Notes: generated by a model from the letters alone, not told the origin. A DNA stretch of 49,335 bases from Candidatus Melainabacteria bacterium RIFCSPHIGHO2_02_FULL_34_12 (GCA_001784555.1 MFRM01000012.1:53000-102334), one strand, 5' to 3'; shown: positions 8,127 to 16,767, counted from the stretch's first letter. Numbers and translations: made by a program.

Positions 8127-8761
8127 AAAATGACAATGAATTAATAATTGCAATTCCAAAAGGCTTTCTCCATGAGGGCAGCTATAAGTATTTTTCAAAT
8201 CTTGGGATAAATTTCCATTCTTCAGATATTGAAAAAAATGCAAGCCGAGAACTTATTTACTTCGATAAAAAAAACAATGTTAAAGGTCTTTTAGTAAGAC
8301 CAAATGACGTAAATGTCTACGTAGAACACGGTAGCGCAGATTTAGGTGTGGTTGGTCTGGATCTTTTAAAAGAACAGATGCCTGATGTAATAAAGCTAAA
8401 AGATTTAAAGTTCGGAAAATGCAAACTTGTTTTGGCTGTAAAAAAAGAATCCTCATATAAAAAAATCAAAGATCTCCCTGCGAATTGTAAAATCGTCACA
8501 AAGTTTACCCGACTTGCAAATGACTTTATACAGAAAAAAGGACTTATTGCAGAGCTCATAAAATTATATGGTTCAGTTGAACTTGGTCCTTTAGTGGGCC
8601 TGAGTGATGGAATCATTGATCTTGTTGCTACAGGCAAAACATTAAAAGCAAATAATCTTATTCCTATTGAAACTATCCTTGAAAGCAATGCAGTTTTAAT
8701 TGCAAACCCGGTTTCATTTAAATTCAAAAGAGAGAAAATCAACAGATTTTTAAATATTTAA
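8123..8761 (+). CDS. hisG: ATP phosphoribosyltransferase, short form (HisG)
   Basis: First step of histidine synthesis: joins ATP and PRPP. The protein is 212 aa, the short form that lacks the C-terminal histidine-binding domain and needs HisZ. Visible blocks are IAIPKGFLHEGS at the start, RPNDVNVYVEHGSADLGVVG (substrate site), CKIVTKFTRLANDF, and the PRPP-binding GLSDGIIDLVATGKTL. It overlaps hisZ by 4 bp, giving coupled translation of the two subunits. hisD is elsewhere in the window, so the pathway is not in one operon. Confidence 0.96.
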   Translation: MKNDNELIIAIPKGFLHEGSYKYFSNLGINFHSSDIEKNASRELIYFDKKNNVKGLLVRPNDVNVYVEHGSADLGVVGLDLLKEQMPDVIKLKDLKFGKCKLVLAVKKESSYKKIKDLPANCKIVTKFTRLANDFIQKKGLIAELIKLYGSVELGPLVGLSDGIIDLVATGKTLKANNLIPIETILESNAVLIANPVSFKFKREKINRFLNI

Positions 8762-8925
8762 CCTGGTTAAGTATCTTAATTAAGTTGAGTAAAACAGATA
8801 ATCTGCACTATATTCATAAACTTACGATCTTTTTACAAACAATCCTCTTCATATATAACCAGCTTATCGATTAACTCTAGGGTTTTTCTTTAAAATTAAC
8901 CTTATTCAAAAAACAAGGAGCTCAT

Positions 8926-9471
8926 ATGAATTCGTGGAAGATTCGAAAAATTGTTTCCAAAGAAAAAAAATGCGAACCACAAATTTCAAAAACAGCTTTT
9001 ATTAATAACAAGGCCGAGATTAAAGGTAAAGTATATATCGGGGATAATTGTTCTATTGGAAAAAGTAAAATTATTTCTGAAACAAATCACAATATTTACA
9101 TAGGCAGAAATAGTGTAGTTAAAGAGTATGTTCTTATCTGTTCTAAAGACAACACATCGATTTTTAAAAACACCCAAATAAACAACATTAAAGATATTTA
9201 TATAGGTGATAAGGTTTTCATTTCAAGTGAAGTAATAATTCATGGACCTACATTAATATCTAATGGAGTATACATAGGGAATAATTCAGCAATAATGAAC
9301 TCAAAAATAGGTGAGAATTGTGTAATTCAAGACAAAGTAATTATATGTAATGTTGATATACCACCTGAAACCTGTATTCCAAGCAAATCAGTTATTGATT
9401 CCATTGAAAAATTAAACTTTGTAATTGCTGAAATAAAACACCTGCCAAATCTTAAATTAAGCATGGCCTAA
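8926..9471 (+). CDS. CcmM-like gamma-carbonic-anhydrase-fold protein, metal site degenerate
   Basis: 181 aa left-handed beta helix of hexapeptide turns (YIGDNCSIGK, IYIGRNSVV, IYIGDKVFISS, VYIGNNSAIMNSKIGENCVI). The C-terminal part, VDIPPETCIPSKSVIDSI, follows the CcmM pattern EIPPG-YVPSG-VI closely. Of the three zinc histidines of CcmM only one is kept, in IIHGP; the others are replaced (VLIC where VIHG is expected, ISSE where ITHK is expected). It is therefore probably not an active carbonic anhydrase, and a sugar or acyl transferase of the same fold is an alternative. An AAGGAG site precedes the ATG. Confidence 0.6.
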   Translation: MNSWKIRKIVSKEKKCEPQISKTAFINNKAEIKGKVYIGDNCSIGKSKIISETNHNIYIGRNSVVKEYVLICSKDNTSIFKNTQINNIKDIYIGDKVFISSEVIIHGPTLISNGVYIGNNSAIMNSKIGENCVIQDKVIICNVDIPPETCIPSKSVIDSIEKLNFVIAEIKHLPNLKLSMA

Positions 9472-9476
9472 TAATA

Positions 9477-10379
9477 TTAAATATTTAGCAAAGTATTCTT
9501 TCCATTTTTATCATATAAATCATTCTGCCATTTGCTTATTTCATTGAATGCTTTTTTCAATGTCTCAGGATTTTCTTTCACTAATTTCAAAATATTTTCA
9601 ACTTCATTGCAAAATTTCGGAAGAATTAAACTTAACTGAGAAATATTTGATGAAATCAAATCAAAATTTAATTGTGGGTTTCCTCCCCCGATTCTTGTCA
9701 TATCCCTAAAACCGCTGGAAGCCAATATTGCTGTGAGATTTGCTATTTCATTCTGGTCTCTTTTCCTTGCCATCTGACAAAGTCCAAGTGAAACTAAAAG
9801 CGGCAGATGACTAATTAATGCAACTGCCTGATCATGTCGTTCATAAGAAGAGATAACAGGAATTGCACCAGCACTGATTATAATTTTTTTTAAAAGAGCC
9901 ACAGCATTTCTATTTTTAGTGCTTTCATCCAATGGGGTTAAAACCCAGGCATGATCTTTAAATAAATTCTGTGTTGAAAAGGTGAATCCGGACTTTTCAG
10001 TTCCAGCCATAGGATGACCACCTATAAAAATCACATTTTGGGGTAGATTTTTTTTTGCAAAGATACAGATGTCAGACTTAGTACTGCCTACATCAGAAAC
10101 TATAATTTCTTTATTTACAAAACTTCCAATCTTTTTTATATCTGAGATGATTTGCGACAGTGGAGTTGCAATAAATAAAACATCTACATCTAACAATGCT
10201 TCAGAACTTAATTCTGTAAACCCTTTATCAATTGCATTTGTCTTTAAGGCTGAATCAATGGTTTCTTTATTTCTTGTTATACCGATTACTTTATATTCGG
10301 CTGATTTTAACGATAGAGCAAGCGAGCCTCCTATTAATCCAAGACCCATGATTGCTATACATTTGATTTCTGATTTCAT
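9477..10379 (-). CDS. tyrA: Prephenate/arogenate dehydrogenase
   Basis: NAD(P)-dependent oxidative decarboxylation in tyrosine synthesis. The N-terminal Rossmann motif is IMGLGLIGGSLALSL; VGSTKSDI and GGHPMAGTEKSG are the family's substrate-site motifs; SYERHDQAVALISHLPLL is the conserved helical-domain block. No ACT or chorismate mutase domain is present. I chose ATG 10379 (MKSEIKC, about 300 aa) because twelve further in-frame residues upstream have no similarity and cover the promoter box. It is divergent from pdxJ across a palindromic repeat. Confidence 0.92.
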   Translation of the reverse strand: MKSEIKCIAIMGLGLIGGSLALSLKSAEYKVIGITRNKETIDSALKTNAIDKGFTELSSEALLDVDVLFIATPLSQIISDIKKIGSFVNKEIIVSDVGSTKSDICIFAKKNLPQNVIFIGGHPMAGTEKSGFTFSTQNLFKDHAWVLTPLDESTKNRNAVALLKKIIISAGAIPVISSYERHDQAVALISHLPLLVSLGLCQMARKRDQNEIANLTAILASSGFRDMTRIGGGNPQLNFDLISSNISQLSLILPKFCNEVENILKLVKENPETLKKAFNEISKWQNDLYDKNGKNTLLNI

Positions 10380-10427
10380 ATCAACTTTATTATTATATAT
10401 GAACAAGACAAACACATTTGTATCTTA

Positions 10428-10452
10428 GGCAAACACATTGGTTTGCCCCTAC
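10428..10452. repeat. GTAGGGGC-family palindrome between tyrA and pdxJ
   Basis: GGCAAAC, six-base loop, GTTTGCC followed by CCTAC; read on the minus strand it begins GTAGGGGCAAAC. It is an intergenic copy of the palindrome family found in several genes here. Its right arm supplies TTGGTT, a plausible -35 for pdxJ. Confidence 0.7.
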
Positions 10453-10465
10453 GTTGTTTTATAAT
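10438..10465 (+). promoter_or_regulatory. pdxJ promoter, leaderless spacing
   Basis: TTGGTT (10438-10443), 16 bp spacer, TATAAT (10460-10465). The pdxJ ATG at 10472 is 6 nt after the box, so the transcript should start at or next to the start codon. Confidence 0.55.
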
Positions 10466-10471
10466 GTTTCC

Positions 10472-11203
10472 ATGACAAAGCTTTGTATAAACATTGATCA
10501 TATAGCAACAGTCAGAGAAGCCAGAAAGACTACCGAACCTGACCCTGTATCAGGCGCAATATTAGCAGTTGAGGGTGGCGCAGATGGAATAACTGCCCAT
10601 TTAAGAGAAGATAGAAGGCACATAAATGACAGGGATATTCTTCTTCTTGCCTCTTACCTCCTACCTCTTACCTCTGTTTTATTTACACTTGAGATGGCTG
10701 CTACAGAGGAAATGCTGGACATTGCATCAAAAATAAAGCCATCTCTTGTAACCCTTGTACCAGAAAAAAGGCAGGAGCTAACCACTGAAGGGGGATTAAA
10801 TTTAATCGATCAAAAAAAATATTTAACGGATTATTTGCAAAGATTACATGAGAATAATTTAACTGTAAGTATTTTTATTAATGCTAATAAAGATCAAATT
10901 AAAACAGCAAAAGATATTGGAGCTGATTTTGTTGAAATTCATACCGGGCCTTATGCTGAAAATCCAAATGAAAAAGAATTACTTGTAGTAAGAGAGAGTA
11001 TTTTATTTGCCAGAAGCCTTGGCTTAAAAACAAATGCAGGACATGGATTAAATTACAAAAATATTAAACCCATTGCTAAGATAGAAGAAATTGAACAATT
11101 ACACATAGGACATTCAATCATTAGCAAGTCTGTACTAGTAGGTATAAAGACAGCCGTTCAGGAAATGAAATCTTTAATCTTTTCTAGTAATAGCCTATGT
11201 TAG
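10472..11203 (+). CDS. pdxJ: Pyridoxine 5'-phosphate synthase PdxJ
   Basis: Condenses 1-deoxyxylulose 5-phosphate with amino-acetone 3-phosphate in vitamin B6 synthesis. Motifs: NIDHIATVREAR at the N-terminus, GADGITAHLREDRRHI, LVPEKRQELTTEGGL, and GLKTNAGHGLNY plus HIGHSIIS at the phosphate site. I place the start at ATG 10472; the frame is open further upstream but that part is a palindromic repeat. A loop at residues 60-68 (ASYLLPLTS) is encoded by a short CTCTTAC/CTC tandem repeat and looks longer than in other PdxJ proteins. Confidence 0.94.
   Translation: MTKLCINIDHIATVREARKTTEPDPVSGAILAVEGGADGITAHLREDRRHINDRDILLLASYLLPLTSVLFTLEMAATEEMLDIASKIKPSLVTLVPEKRQELTTEGGLNLIDQKKYLTDYLQRLHENNLTVSIFINANKDQIKTAKDIGADFVEIHTGPYAENPNEKELLVVRESILFARSLGLKTNAGHGLNYKNIKPIAKIEEIEQLHIGHSIISKSVLVGIKTAVQEMKSLIFSSNSLC
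10650..10676 (+). repeat. CTCTTAC tandem repeat inside pdxJ
   Basis: Units of CTCTTAC-CTC and CTAC-CTC lie in frame within pdxJ (residues about 60-68). A related TTTTACCTCTTACC string occurs before carA at about 16796-16809. Confidence 0.5.
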
Positions 11204-11255
11204 AAAGGCCAGTAATCTGGGAATAATATATTCACGTTAAAAAATCAAACTAATA

Positions 11256-11288
11256 AAAGAGGTAACTAACATGTTGCCTCTTTTTATT
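11256..11288 (+). terminator. Intrinsic terminator after pdxJ
   Basis: AAGAGGTAAC pairs with GTTGCCTCTT (one wobble) and is followed by TTTTTATTT, 50 nt past the pdxJ stop. It separates pdxJ from nagZ. Confidence 0.75.
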
Positions 11289-11304
11289 TGGTATCATTTT
11301 CTTT

Positions 11305-12786
11305 GTGAAGAAAACAATTAATGAAAAATTAGGTCAACTTTTCTTCGTGGGATTACAGGGTTATACCTTATCTGAGCAAACAAAGAAGCTCCTTAAAACG
11401 ATACAACCAGCCGGGATTATTTTTTTTGAACACAACATAAAGAACAAAAACCAAATAAAAAACCTCATAAAAGAAATAAATAAAATAATTGAGGTGAAAC
11501 TATTTATTGCTGTCGATCAAGAAGGCGGTTCTGTAGAAAGATTGAGAAATGTTTGCACCTCTACTCCAAGTCCATGGGGATTAAGTAAACTAGGTTTAAA
11601 AGAATTACTTGCTGCACAAAAAATCATTGTTGATGAGCTTCTTGAGCTTGGTTTTAATATGAACTTTGTTCCTGTTCTGGATATAAATTCAAACCCTGCA
11701 AACCCTATCATTGGTACACGATCCCTGGGTAATCACCCTGCTATTGTTGCAAAATATAGCTCAAAGATTATTGAAATGTATTTAAAACAAAAAATGATCC
11801 CTGTTGGAAAACATTTCCCCGGACATGGCGATTTAAGTGTTGATTCTCATCTTTCACTTCCAGTTCTAAATAAATCAAAATCAGAGCTAGCTAATTTTGA
11901 ATTAATCCCTTTTAAAGAAGCAATCAAATCAAAAATACCTGCTCTTATGGCAGGTCATATTCAGGTCCCAGCTTATGAAAAGGAAAAGATAAGACCTTCC
12001 AGTCTTTCAAAAAATATACTTATGAATCTTCTCAGGAAAGAACTTGGTTTTAAGGGGTTAATAATCACAGATGAATTAAATATGAAAGGAATAACAAAAA
12101 ATTATGACTTAAATACTGCAGCACATGAAGCTATAATTTCAGGCGCAGATATGATCTTGTTTAATTGGAATGAAAAAGATACATTAAAAACCTATGAATA
12201 TCTCACAAACAAAGTAAAGAAAGACCCTTTTTTACAAAAAAGAATAAATGAATCATATGAAAGAGTCCTCGCTTTAAAGAAAAAATATCTGATAAAAAAA
12301 ATAAAAAGAAAAATAAATACAAAATTAAATCGGAAGATTTCTCATGACTTAGCTGAGAGAACTGTTCACTGGATTAAAAGAGACTTGTTCTATATACCAG
12401 TCAAAAAAACTGACCCAATTGAAATCATCTACCCTATTAGTCCTAAACTCAGAGAAGAAGACTTATTAAAGATATGCTCATGTCTTGGAATAAGAAATAA
12501 GACTCTTGTTCCTTATAAGATAAACCCTGATCCTGAAGAAATTGGTTACATATTAAAAAAATCAAACAGTAAAAAGAGAAAAATATTAATTACTTATGAT
12601 GCTAAATGCAGAACTGGACAAAGAGCGTTAATTAATCAATTATTAAACAAAAGCTCTGATTTATGCATGATTTCAGCAGGACTTGAAAACGACATAGAGG
12701 TAGCCCCGAAAATCAGATATTTTATTAGTGCCTACGCCCCAAATTACATAAGTTTACTCTCAGCAGTCAGAAAACTAATGCAGTAA
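11305..12786 (+). CDS. nagZ: Glycoside hydrolase family 3, beta-N-acetylhexosaminidase (NagZ-like)
   Basis: Removes N-acetylglucosamine from muropeptides in cell-wall recycling; fits with anmK in the same window. GH3 motifs: AVDQEGGSVERLR, the signature KHFPGHGDLSVDSHLSLP (about residues 170-187) and ITDELNMKGI with the nucleophile aspartate. Residues about 350-493 form a second, weakly conserved GH3 C-terminal domain, which minimal NagZ lacks. The start is GTG 11305; a TATCAT box ends 7 nt before it and there is no Shine-Dalgarno site. No signal peptide is visible, so it is probably cytoplasmic. Confidence 0.86.
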   Translation: MKKTINEKLGQLFFVGLQGYTLSEQTKKLLKTIQPAGIIFFEHNIKNKNQIKNLIKEINKIIEVKLFIAVDQEGGSVERLRNVCTSTPSPWGLSKLGLKELLAAQKIIVDELLELGFNMNFVPVLDINSNPANPIIGTRSLGNHPAIVAKYSSKIIEMYLKQKMIPVGKHFPGHGDLSVDSHLSLPVLNKSKSELANFELIPFKEAIKSKIPALMAGHIQVPAYEKEKIRPSSLSKNILMNLLRKELGFKGLIITDELNMKGITKNYDLNTAAHEAIISGADMILFNWNEKDTLKTYEYLTNKVKKDPFLQKRINESYERVLALKKKYLIKKIKRKINTKLNRKISHDLAERTVHWIKRDLFYIPVKKTDPIEIIYPISPKLREEDLLKICSCLGIRNKTLVPYKINPDPEEIGYILKKSNSKKRKILITYDAKCRTGQRALINQLLNKSSDLCMISAGLENDIEVAPKIRYFISAYAPNYISLLSAVRKLMQ

Positions 12787-12898
12787 GTTATCATACTCCA
12801 CAAAGGATTAATTCCTTTTAATCTAAGAGATTTCTGTATTTTCTAAACTTTCTCTTAACCAACTTCATGTAATTTGACCTCACGCATAAAGGAGCATT

Positions 12899-13345
12899 AT
12901 GCCATTCAAGTATCGTTTGGAAAAAGTACTTAAAATCCGAGAGGAAGAACTCGATGAAGCAATTCTCGAGATGAAAAAAGCAGAGGATCATCTGAGAGCA
13001 GTTTCATACGAATTAAGTGCTACGACAGAAAAGAGAAACGATCTCCATCTTGAACTGATAAATGAAGGACTATCACATGCAACCCTTTATGTAAGAAGGA
13101 TAAAACAGCTAAATGAAAAAATTGCACAACTAGAAAAGGATTTGCAAGCCGCACAAGATGCCCTGATAAAAGCAAAAGAAGAAGTAGTGGAAGCAAAAAC
13201 AAGGCTGGAAGCATTAAAAAGACACAAAGGAAAAAAACTGAAAGACTACACAGAGGAAGAAAACAGAAAAGAAGGAATAAGACTGGATGAAATTGGAGTA
13301 TTAAAACACTCAAGAGAACTGATAGAAAGCAGCACAGAAGAGTAA
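12899..13345 (+). CDS. fliJ: FliJ-like flagellar export chaperone
   Basis: 148 aa, almost wholly alpha-helical coiled coil. The N-terminus FKYRLEKVLKIREEELDEA matches the FliJ pattern (F-LE-VL-IRE---). FliJ is the stalk-like component of the export ATPase and delivers chaperones. AAGGAG lies 4-5 nt before the ATG. First of three flagellar genes on the plus strand ending at a terminator at 15094. Confidence 0.78.
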   Translation: MPFKYRLEKVLKIREEELDEAILEMKKAEDHLRAVSYELSATTEKRNDLHLELINEGLSHATLYVRRIKQLNEKIAQLEKDLQAAQDALIKAKEEVVEAKTRLEALKRHKGKKLKDYTEEENRKEGIRLDEIGVLKHSRELIESSTEE

Positions 13346-13371
13346 GAGAGTAAGGAAGTAAAAAAGTAAAA

Positions 13372-14154
13372 ATGATACCATCAATAATACAACATAACGA
13401 ATTAGACTCCTTTAAAATGGGTAATTCTATATTGAAAAATGCCGGCAGTACTTTCGGAAAAAGCTTTGAAGAAGTTCTTGAGACAAAAGCAAAAGAAACA
13501 GCAAAAAAATCTGAAGAAAAAGCAGGCGAGCTTGTTACGCAAGTAGCCAGTACAAAAAAGAAAAAAGACAATAATGACCTAAAAAATGAGCTTCCAAATA
13601 TTTCTCAGATACTCAATAATCAAGGTAGACCAAATAGAGAAATTCAAAATACGTACGATTTACTTGGACAACTTAAGCACAAAAAATCAAGCGAAGAAGA
13701 AGGTTCAAAAGGCTTAAGACAGCAAACTTTAAACAATGCACATAATTTTGCCGGTCAACCTTTACTACAACCACTAAATGATCAATCTTCACAAAGAAGA
13801 AGAACAAAAACAAACATGCTGGAAGCATGGGAAAAGTTTACACCTGTAATTACCGAAGATATAACAAAAAGATCAATCAGGTTAGATATTCCATTATTGA
13901 ATGATGTTCAAGCAGTTGTACTTAGAATGCACCCAGACAAAAGCATCACTGCTTCACTTCTGGGTTCTAAAGAAATGGGAGAGCTTATTAAACAAAACAA
14001 GGATAAACTGGACAAAAATTTAAGACACCATCATTTATCTTTGAAAGAGTTTAATACGTATCAAGGTGATCTTTTGTTCAATAGCGATTCTGGTACAAAA
14101 AGAGGAAAGAAAAAAGCTAAATTAAACAAAAAACAAACAGTAGATTTAATGTAA
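13372..14154 (+). CDS. FliK-like hook-length control protein (putative)
   Basis: 260 aa, hydrophilic. Residues 1-165 are low complexity, rich in lysine, glutamate, glutamine and asparagine, and probably disordered. Residues about 168-230 (IRLDIPLLNDVQAVVLRMHP, then KEMGELIKQNKDKLDKNLRH) follow the spacing of the FliK C-terminal domain, in which a short beta pair is followed by a helix that binds FlhB. Position between fliJ and a rod/hook gene supports this. Weak sequence signal; could be another flagellar accessory protein. Confidence 0.5.
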   Translation: MIPSIIQHNELDSFKMGNSILKNAGSTFGKSFEEVLETKAKETAKKSEEKAGELVTQVASTKKKKDNNDLKNELPNISQILNNQGRPNREIQNTYDLLGQLKHKKSSEEEGSKGLRQQTLNNAHNFAGQPLLQPLNDQSSQRRRTKTNMLEAWEKFTPVITEDITKRSIRLDIPLLNDVQAVVLRMHPDKSITASLLGSKEMGELIKQNKDKLDKNLRHHHLSLKEFNTYQGDLLFNSDSGTKRGKKKAKLNKKQTVDLM

Positions 14155-14168
14155 AAAAGGAGAAGATC

Positions 14169-15050
14169 ATGTTCAACACAACAACAATGGCAGCTAATGC
14201 AGCACAATCATCACTAGAAATGATTGATTTGCTAACATCAAATATAGTTAACTCAGATGCTGCAGGATATAACGCAAAGAGATTTTCTTTCAGAGATTAT
14301 CTCCACGGCGGAACACTTGAAGATTCAGGCTATTCCTGGAAACAAGGCAGGCAAATAGTAAGAGCCGGCGAGCCCACTAAAATGATGCTCAGAGGAAAAG
14401 GCTTATTTACTGTTTACAATCCACAAAATAGTGAATTACTTTACACCAGACTTGGTGACTTTCATTTCGATAGAAACGGTTATCTGGCTTCTCAGGAAGG
14501 ATTCCTAGTTATGGGAACACCGGTTGAATCAAATGTTCAGCCAAATGGAAATTCCCAATACAACAAAGTAGGACCAAAACATGAACCTTTTGCATTTATT
14601 GATCCTTTCGGAGATCCTGCAAAAAGATCATATCCACAATCAGGACCTGGTCAACAAATAGGCAGAGCACAACCAATTAACCTAGCTGTTGATCCAACTA
14701 CAGGACTATATCTGGGTAAATATGAAAAACTAAGAATAGACAAGAGCGGAATTATCTGGGGAAAATACGGAGACAGCGAAGTTTCTTTATACAAACTTTC
14801 ACTGAATAATTTCCAGAATCTCAACGGACTTCAAAACTTCCGCGATGTCTACTGGAAACAAACTTCAGAAAGCGGTCCGGCACTTCCATCAAATGCAATG
14901 GTATTTAATGAAGCACTGGAACACTCAAATGTATGGTCAAAAATAGAAGTTGACTATATGGTTGAAGCACAAAGAATGTATGCTGCAGCAATAAACTCTC
15001 ACAAAGTTGCTGACAGACTCGTTCAGCAAGCTATTGAACTTGTTGGTTAA
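14169..15050 (+). CDS. Flagellar rod/hook basal-body protein (FlgF/FlgG/FlgE family)
   Basis: 293 aa. The N-terminus AANAAQSSLEMIDLLTSNIV NSDAAGYNAKR corresponds to the conserved axial-protein helix (AA-GM-AQ--LD--SNN-AN-NT-GFK), and the C-terminus VDYMVEAQRMYAAAINSHKV corresponds to the partner helix (LV-MI--QRAY--N-K). The two helices form the coiled coil of rod and hook subunits. The middle is beta rich (LLYTRLGDFHFDRNGYLASQ). Size suits FlgF or FlgG; I cannot separate them. AAGGAGAA precedes the ATG. Last gene before the terminator. Confidence 0.85.
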   Translation: MFNTTTMAANAAQSSLEMIDLLTSNIVNSDAAGYNAKRFSFRDYLHGGTLEDSGYSWKQGRQIVRAGEPTKMMLRGKGLFTVYNPQNSELLYTRLGDFHFDRNGYLASQEGFLVMGTPVESNVQPNGNSQYNKVGPKHEPFAFIDPFGDPAKRSYPQSGPGQQIGRAQPINLAVDPTTGLYLGKYEKLRIDKSGIIWGKYGDSEVSLYKLSLNNFQNLNGLQNFRDVYWKQTSESGPALPSNAMVFNEALEHSNVWSKIEVDYMVEAQRMYAAAINSHKVADRLVQQAIELVG

Positions 15051-15093
15051 TCCCACCCCATTACCCCTGTCAACCAGCAGGTTCATGTAAAGG

Positions 15094-15121
15094 CCCTCGA
15101 GAAATCGAGGGTCTTTTTTTA
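15094..15121 (+). terminator. Strong intrinsic terminator after the fliJ-flg operon
   Basis: CCCTCGA, loop GAAA, TCGAGGG, then a run of eight T, 44 nt past the stop of the rod/hook gene. Confidence 0.9.
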
Positions 15122-15125
15122 TATA

Positions 15126-15201
15126 GGCTCAGACAAGCTGAGCCTTCCCTGTGCCAATCCATTTTGCTTGATCGGATTTGCCCAATAAATGGGACAAATC
15201 C
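15126..15201 (-). repeat. Dispersed structured element, copy C of 28-nt hairpin family
   Basis: On the minus strand: a 28-nt hairpin (15174-15201, GGATTTG with CAAATCC, inner CCCA with TGGG) followed by an ATCC/GGAT hairpin that shares the last bases of the first stem, then CACAGGGAAG and a perfect hairpin GGCTCAG-CTTGT-CTGAGCC (15126-15144). Order of parts matches copies at 4943 and 18161. Confidence 0.6.
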
Positions 15202-15255
15202 TATAATTAGCTAGGAAGTTCGATCTTTATTTCATTATTGCCAAAATGAAAATAA

Positions 15256-15285
15256 TTTAATCGTTTCATGTAACCTACGGTTACA
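15256..15285 (+). promoter_or_regulatory. Conserved upstream motif with inverted repeat, copy 1
   Basis: TTTAATCGTTTCATGTAACC (15256-15275) is repeated with one change at 23226-23245. Its end forms the perfect inverted repeat TGTAACC-TAC-GGTTACA (15269-15285). Both copies precede genes for tiny membrane proteins, so a shared regulator or promoter is likely. Confidence 0.5.
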
Positions 15286-15320
15286 TTTTAAGAAAATTCG
15301 CTCTTGATTGGAAATGTAAT

Positions 15321-15551
15321 ATGGATTATATTTTCATTATGATTTCAGAAGAGCAAAAATATTTAGCTGATGTTTATAAATTATCTGGATTTGCATTAAT
15401 GTCTCCTTTTGGAAGATTTATTTTATTTTTAAGTGACATCTATTCGAGTTATAAAGAACTTAAACCTATATTAATCGCTCATTTACTTCTTTCTTTAGTG
15501 CTATTTATTTGTGGTATTATTATGATCCAAAAAGGATATGAAGAAGTATGA
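15321..15551 (+). CDS. Small membrane protein (76 aa), unknown
   Basis: I do not recognise this gene. The N-terminal 45 residues are amphipathic, and one membrane helix lies near the C-terminus (LIAHLLLSLVLFICGIIMIQ, about 51-70). A 41-aa frame begins inside its stop codon. The motif at 15256-15285 lies 36 nt upstream. No Shine-Dalgarno site. Coding status rests on the overlap, the helix and the shared upstream motif. Confidence 0.5.
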   Translation: MDYIFIMISEEQKYLADVYKLSGFALMSPFGRFILFLSDIYSSYKELKPILIAHLLLSLVLFICGIIMIQKGYEEV

Positions 15552-15673
15552 TTTCTGATTTACTATTTGTTTTATTAATACCAATGCTTTTCCTAAGTGG
15601 CATATTTTGGATGTTTTATTCACTTGAAAAAAGATCAAAAGAAAGAAGAGCTAAAACTAAAAATCAGGTTTGA
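15548..15673 (+). CDS. Tiny single-helix membrane protein (41 aa), unknown
   Basis: ATG at 15548 overlaps the previous stop by 4 bp (ATGA). The product starts MISDLLFVLLIPMLFLSGIF, a membrane helix, and ends in a basic tail (EKRSKERRAKTKNQV). Its plan, N-terminal helix plus lysine/arginine tail in about 40 residues, is the same as the 40-aa product at 23337. Its 3' end overlaps the convergent carA stop by 10 bp. Confidence 0.5.
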   Translation: MISDLLFVLLIPMLFLSGIFWMFYSLEKRSKERRAKTKNQV

Positions 15674-16767
15674 TTTTTAGTTTTTATCAGGTTATAAAAG
15701 TTCTTAAACAAATAATCACTGTCATGCGGTCCTGGAGATGCTTCAGGGTGATATTGAACTGAAAATATGGGTAATTCTCTATGTCTGAAACCTTCATTAG
15801 TATTATCATTTAAATTAAAATGAGTAACTTCAAGTTCTTTAGGTAATGTCTCTGTTTCTACTGCAAAACCATGATTTTGAGATGTAATTTCCACCTTTCC
15901 GGTTAGAACATTTTTAACAGGTTGATTCGCACCACGATGACCAAATTTTAATTTGTAAGTTTTTGCTCCAAATGCCTGTGCTAAAAGCTGATGCCCAAGG
16001 CATATTCCAAAAATTGGAATGTTTAATTTATCAATTACTTTTTTTATTGTTTCAATTGCATATGTTACAGGTTCAGGATCTCCAGGACCATTTGAAAGAA
16101 ATAAACCAGTAGGATTAATTGCTTTTATCTCATCAAATGTTGCAGTAGCCGGAAGAACAAGCGGAGCCAGTCCATGAGCACTTAATCTGTTTAAAATGTT
16201 TTGCTTTATTCCAAAATCCATTGCCACAATAGGAAATGCCGGTTGAACTTTTGGAATAGGTCCGCGATAATTTTCTTTAGTAGTGACCACCTTTACAAGA
16301 TCAGCGCCCAGCATTGAAGGAGATTCAATCACCATTTTTTTTAATTTAGCTGAATCTAAGACTTCTGTTGAGATACCGGCTCTCATTGCACCTGTTGTTC
16401 TTATTTTTCTGGTTATAGCTCTTGTATCAACTCCTGATATTCCTATTAATTCCTGTGCTTGCAAAAAATCATTAAGAGTTTCTTCTGAACGCCAGTTACT
16501 ATCCACAGGACTTAGATTTTTAATTACTATCCCTTTTGCAAAACTTTTTTTTGCTTCAAGATCGTTTTGATTTGTTCCATAATTTCCAATTTCAGGATAA
16601 GTAAATGTAATTATCTGCCCAGCATATGATGGGTCAGTGATTATTTCCTGATATCCGCTCATGCTGGTATTAAAAACAATTTCACCAAAAGATATTCCTT
16701 CACAACCAAAATTTCTCCCTTCGTAAGTGCTTCCATCTTCTAGGACTAATATTGCTTTTTTGCTCAT
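15664..16767 (-). CDS. carA: Carbamoyl-phosphate synthase small subunit
   Basis: Glutamine amidotransferase subunit supplying ammonia for carbamoyl phosphate (arginine and pyrimidines). 367 aa, full length. N-terminal CarA domain: LEDGSTYEGRNFG, MSGYQEIITDPSYAGQII. Class I amidotransferase triad: the cysteine in GICLGHQLLAQAFG and the histidine and glutamate in VQYHPEASPGPHDSDYLF. carB is not in the window, although argJ is. The ATG at 16767 has no clear Shine-Dalgarno site. Confidence 0.97.
   Translation of the reverse strand: MSKKAILVLEDGSTYEGRNFGCEGISFGEIVFNTSMSGYQEIITDPSYAGQIITFTYPEIGNYGTNQNDLEAKKSFAKGIVIKNLSPVDSNWRSEETLNDFLQAQELIGISGVDTRAITRKIRTTGAMRAGISTEVLDSAKLKKMVIESPSMLGADLVKVVTTKENYRGPIPKVQPAFPIVAMDFGIKQNILNRLSAHGLAPLVLPATATFDEIKAINPTGLFLSNGPGDPEPVTYAIETIKKVIDKLNIPIFGICLGHQLLAQAFGAKTYKLKFGHRGANQPVKNVLTGKVEITSQNHGFAVETETLPKELEVTHFNLNDNTNEGFRHRELPIFSVQYHPEASPGPHDSDYLFKNFYNLIKTKNQT

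Noticed and set aside
13020-13571. 183-codon minus-strand frame over fliJ
   Set aside because: Leucine/phenylalanine-rich shadow of a lysine/glutamate-rich coiled-coil gene with a good ribosome site.
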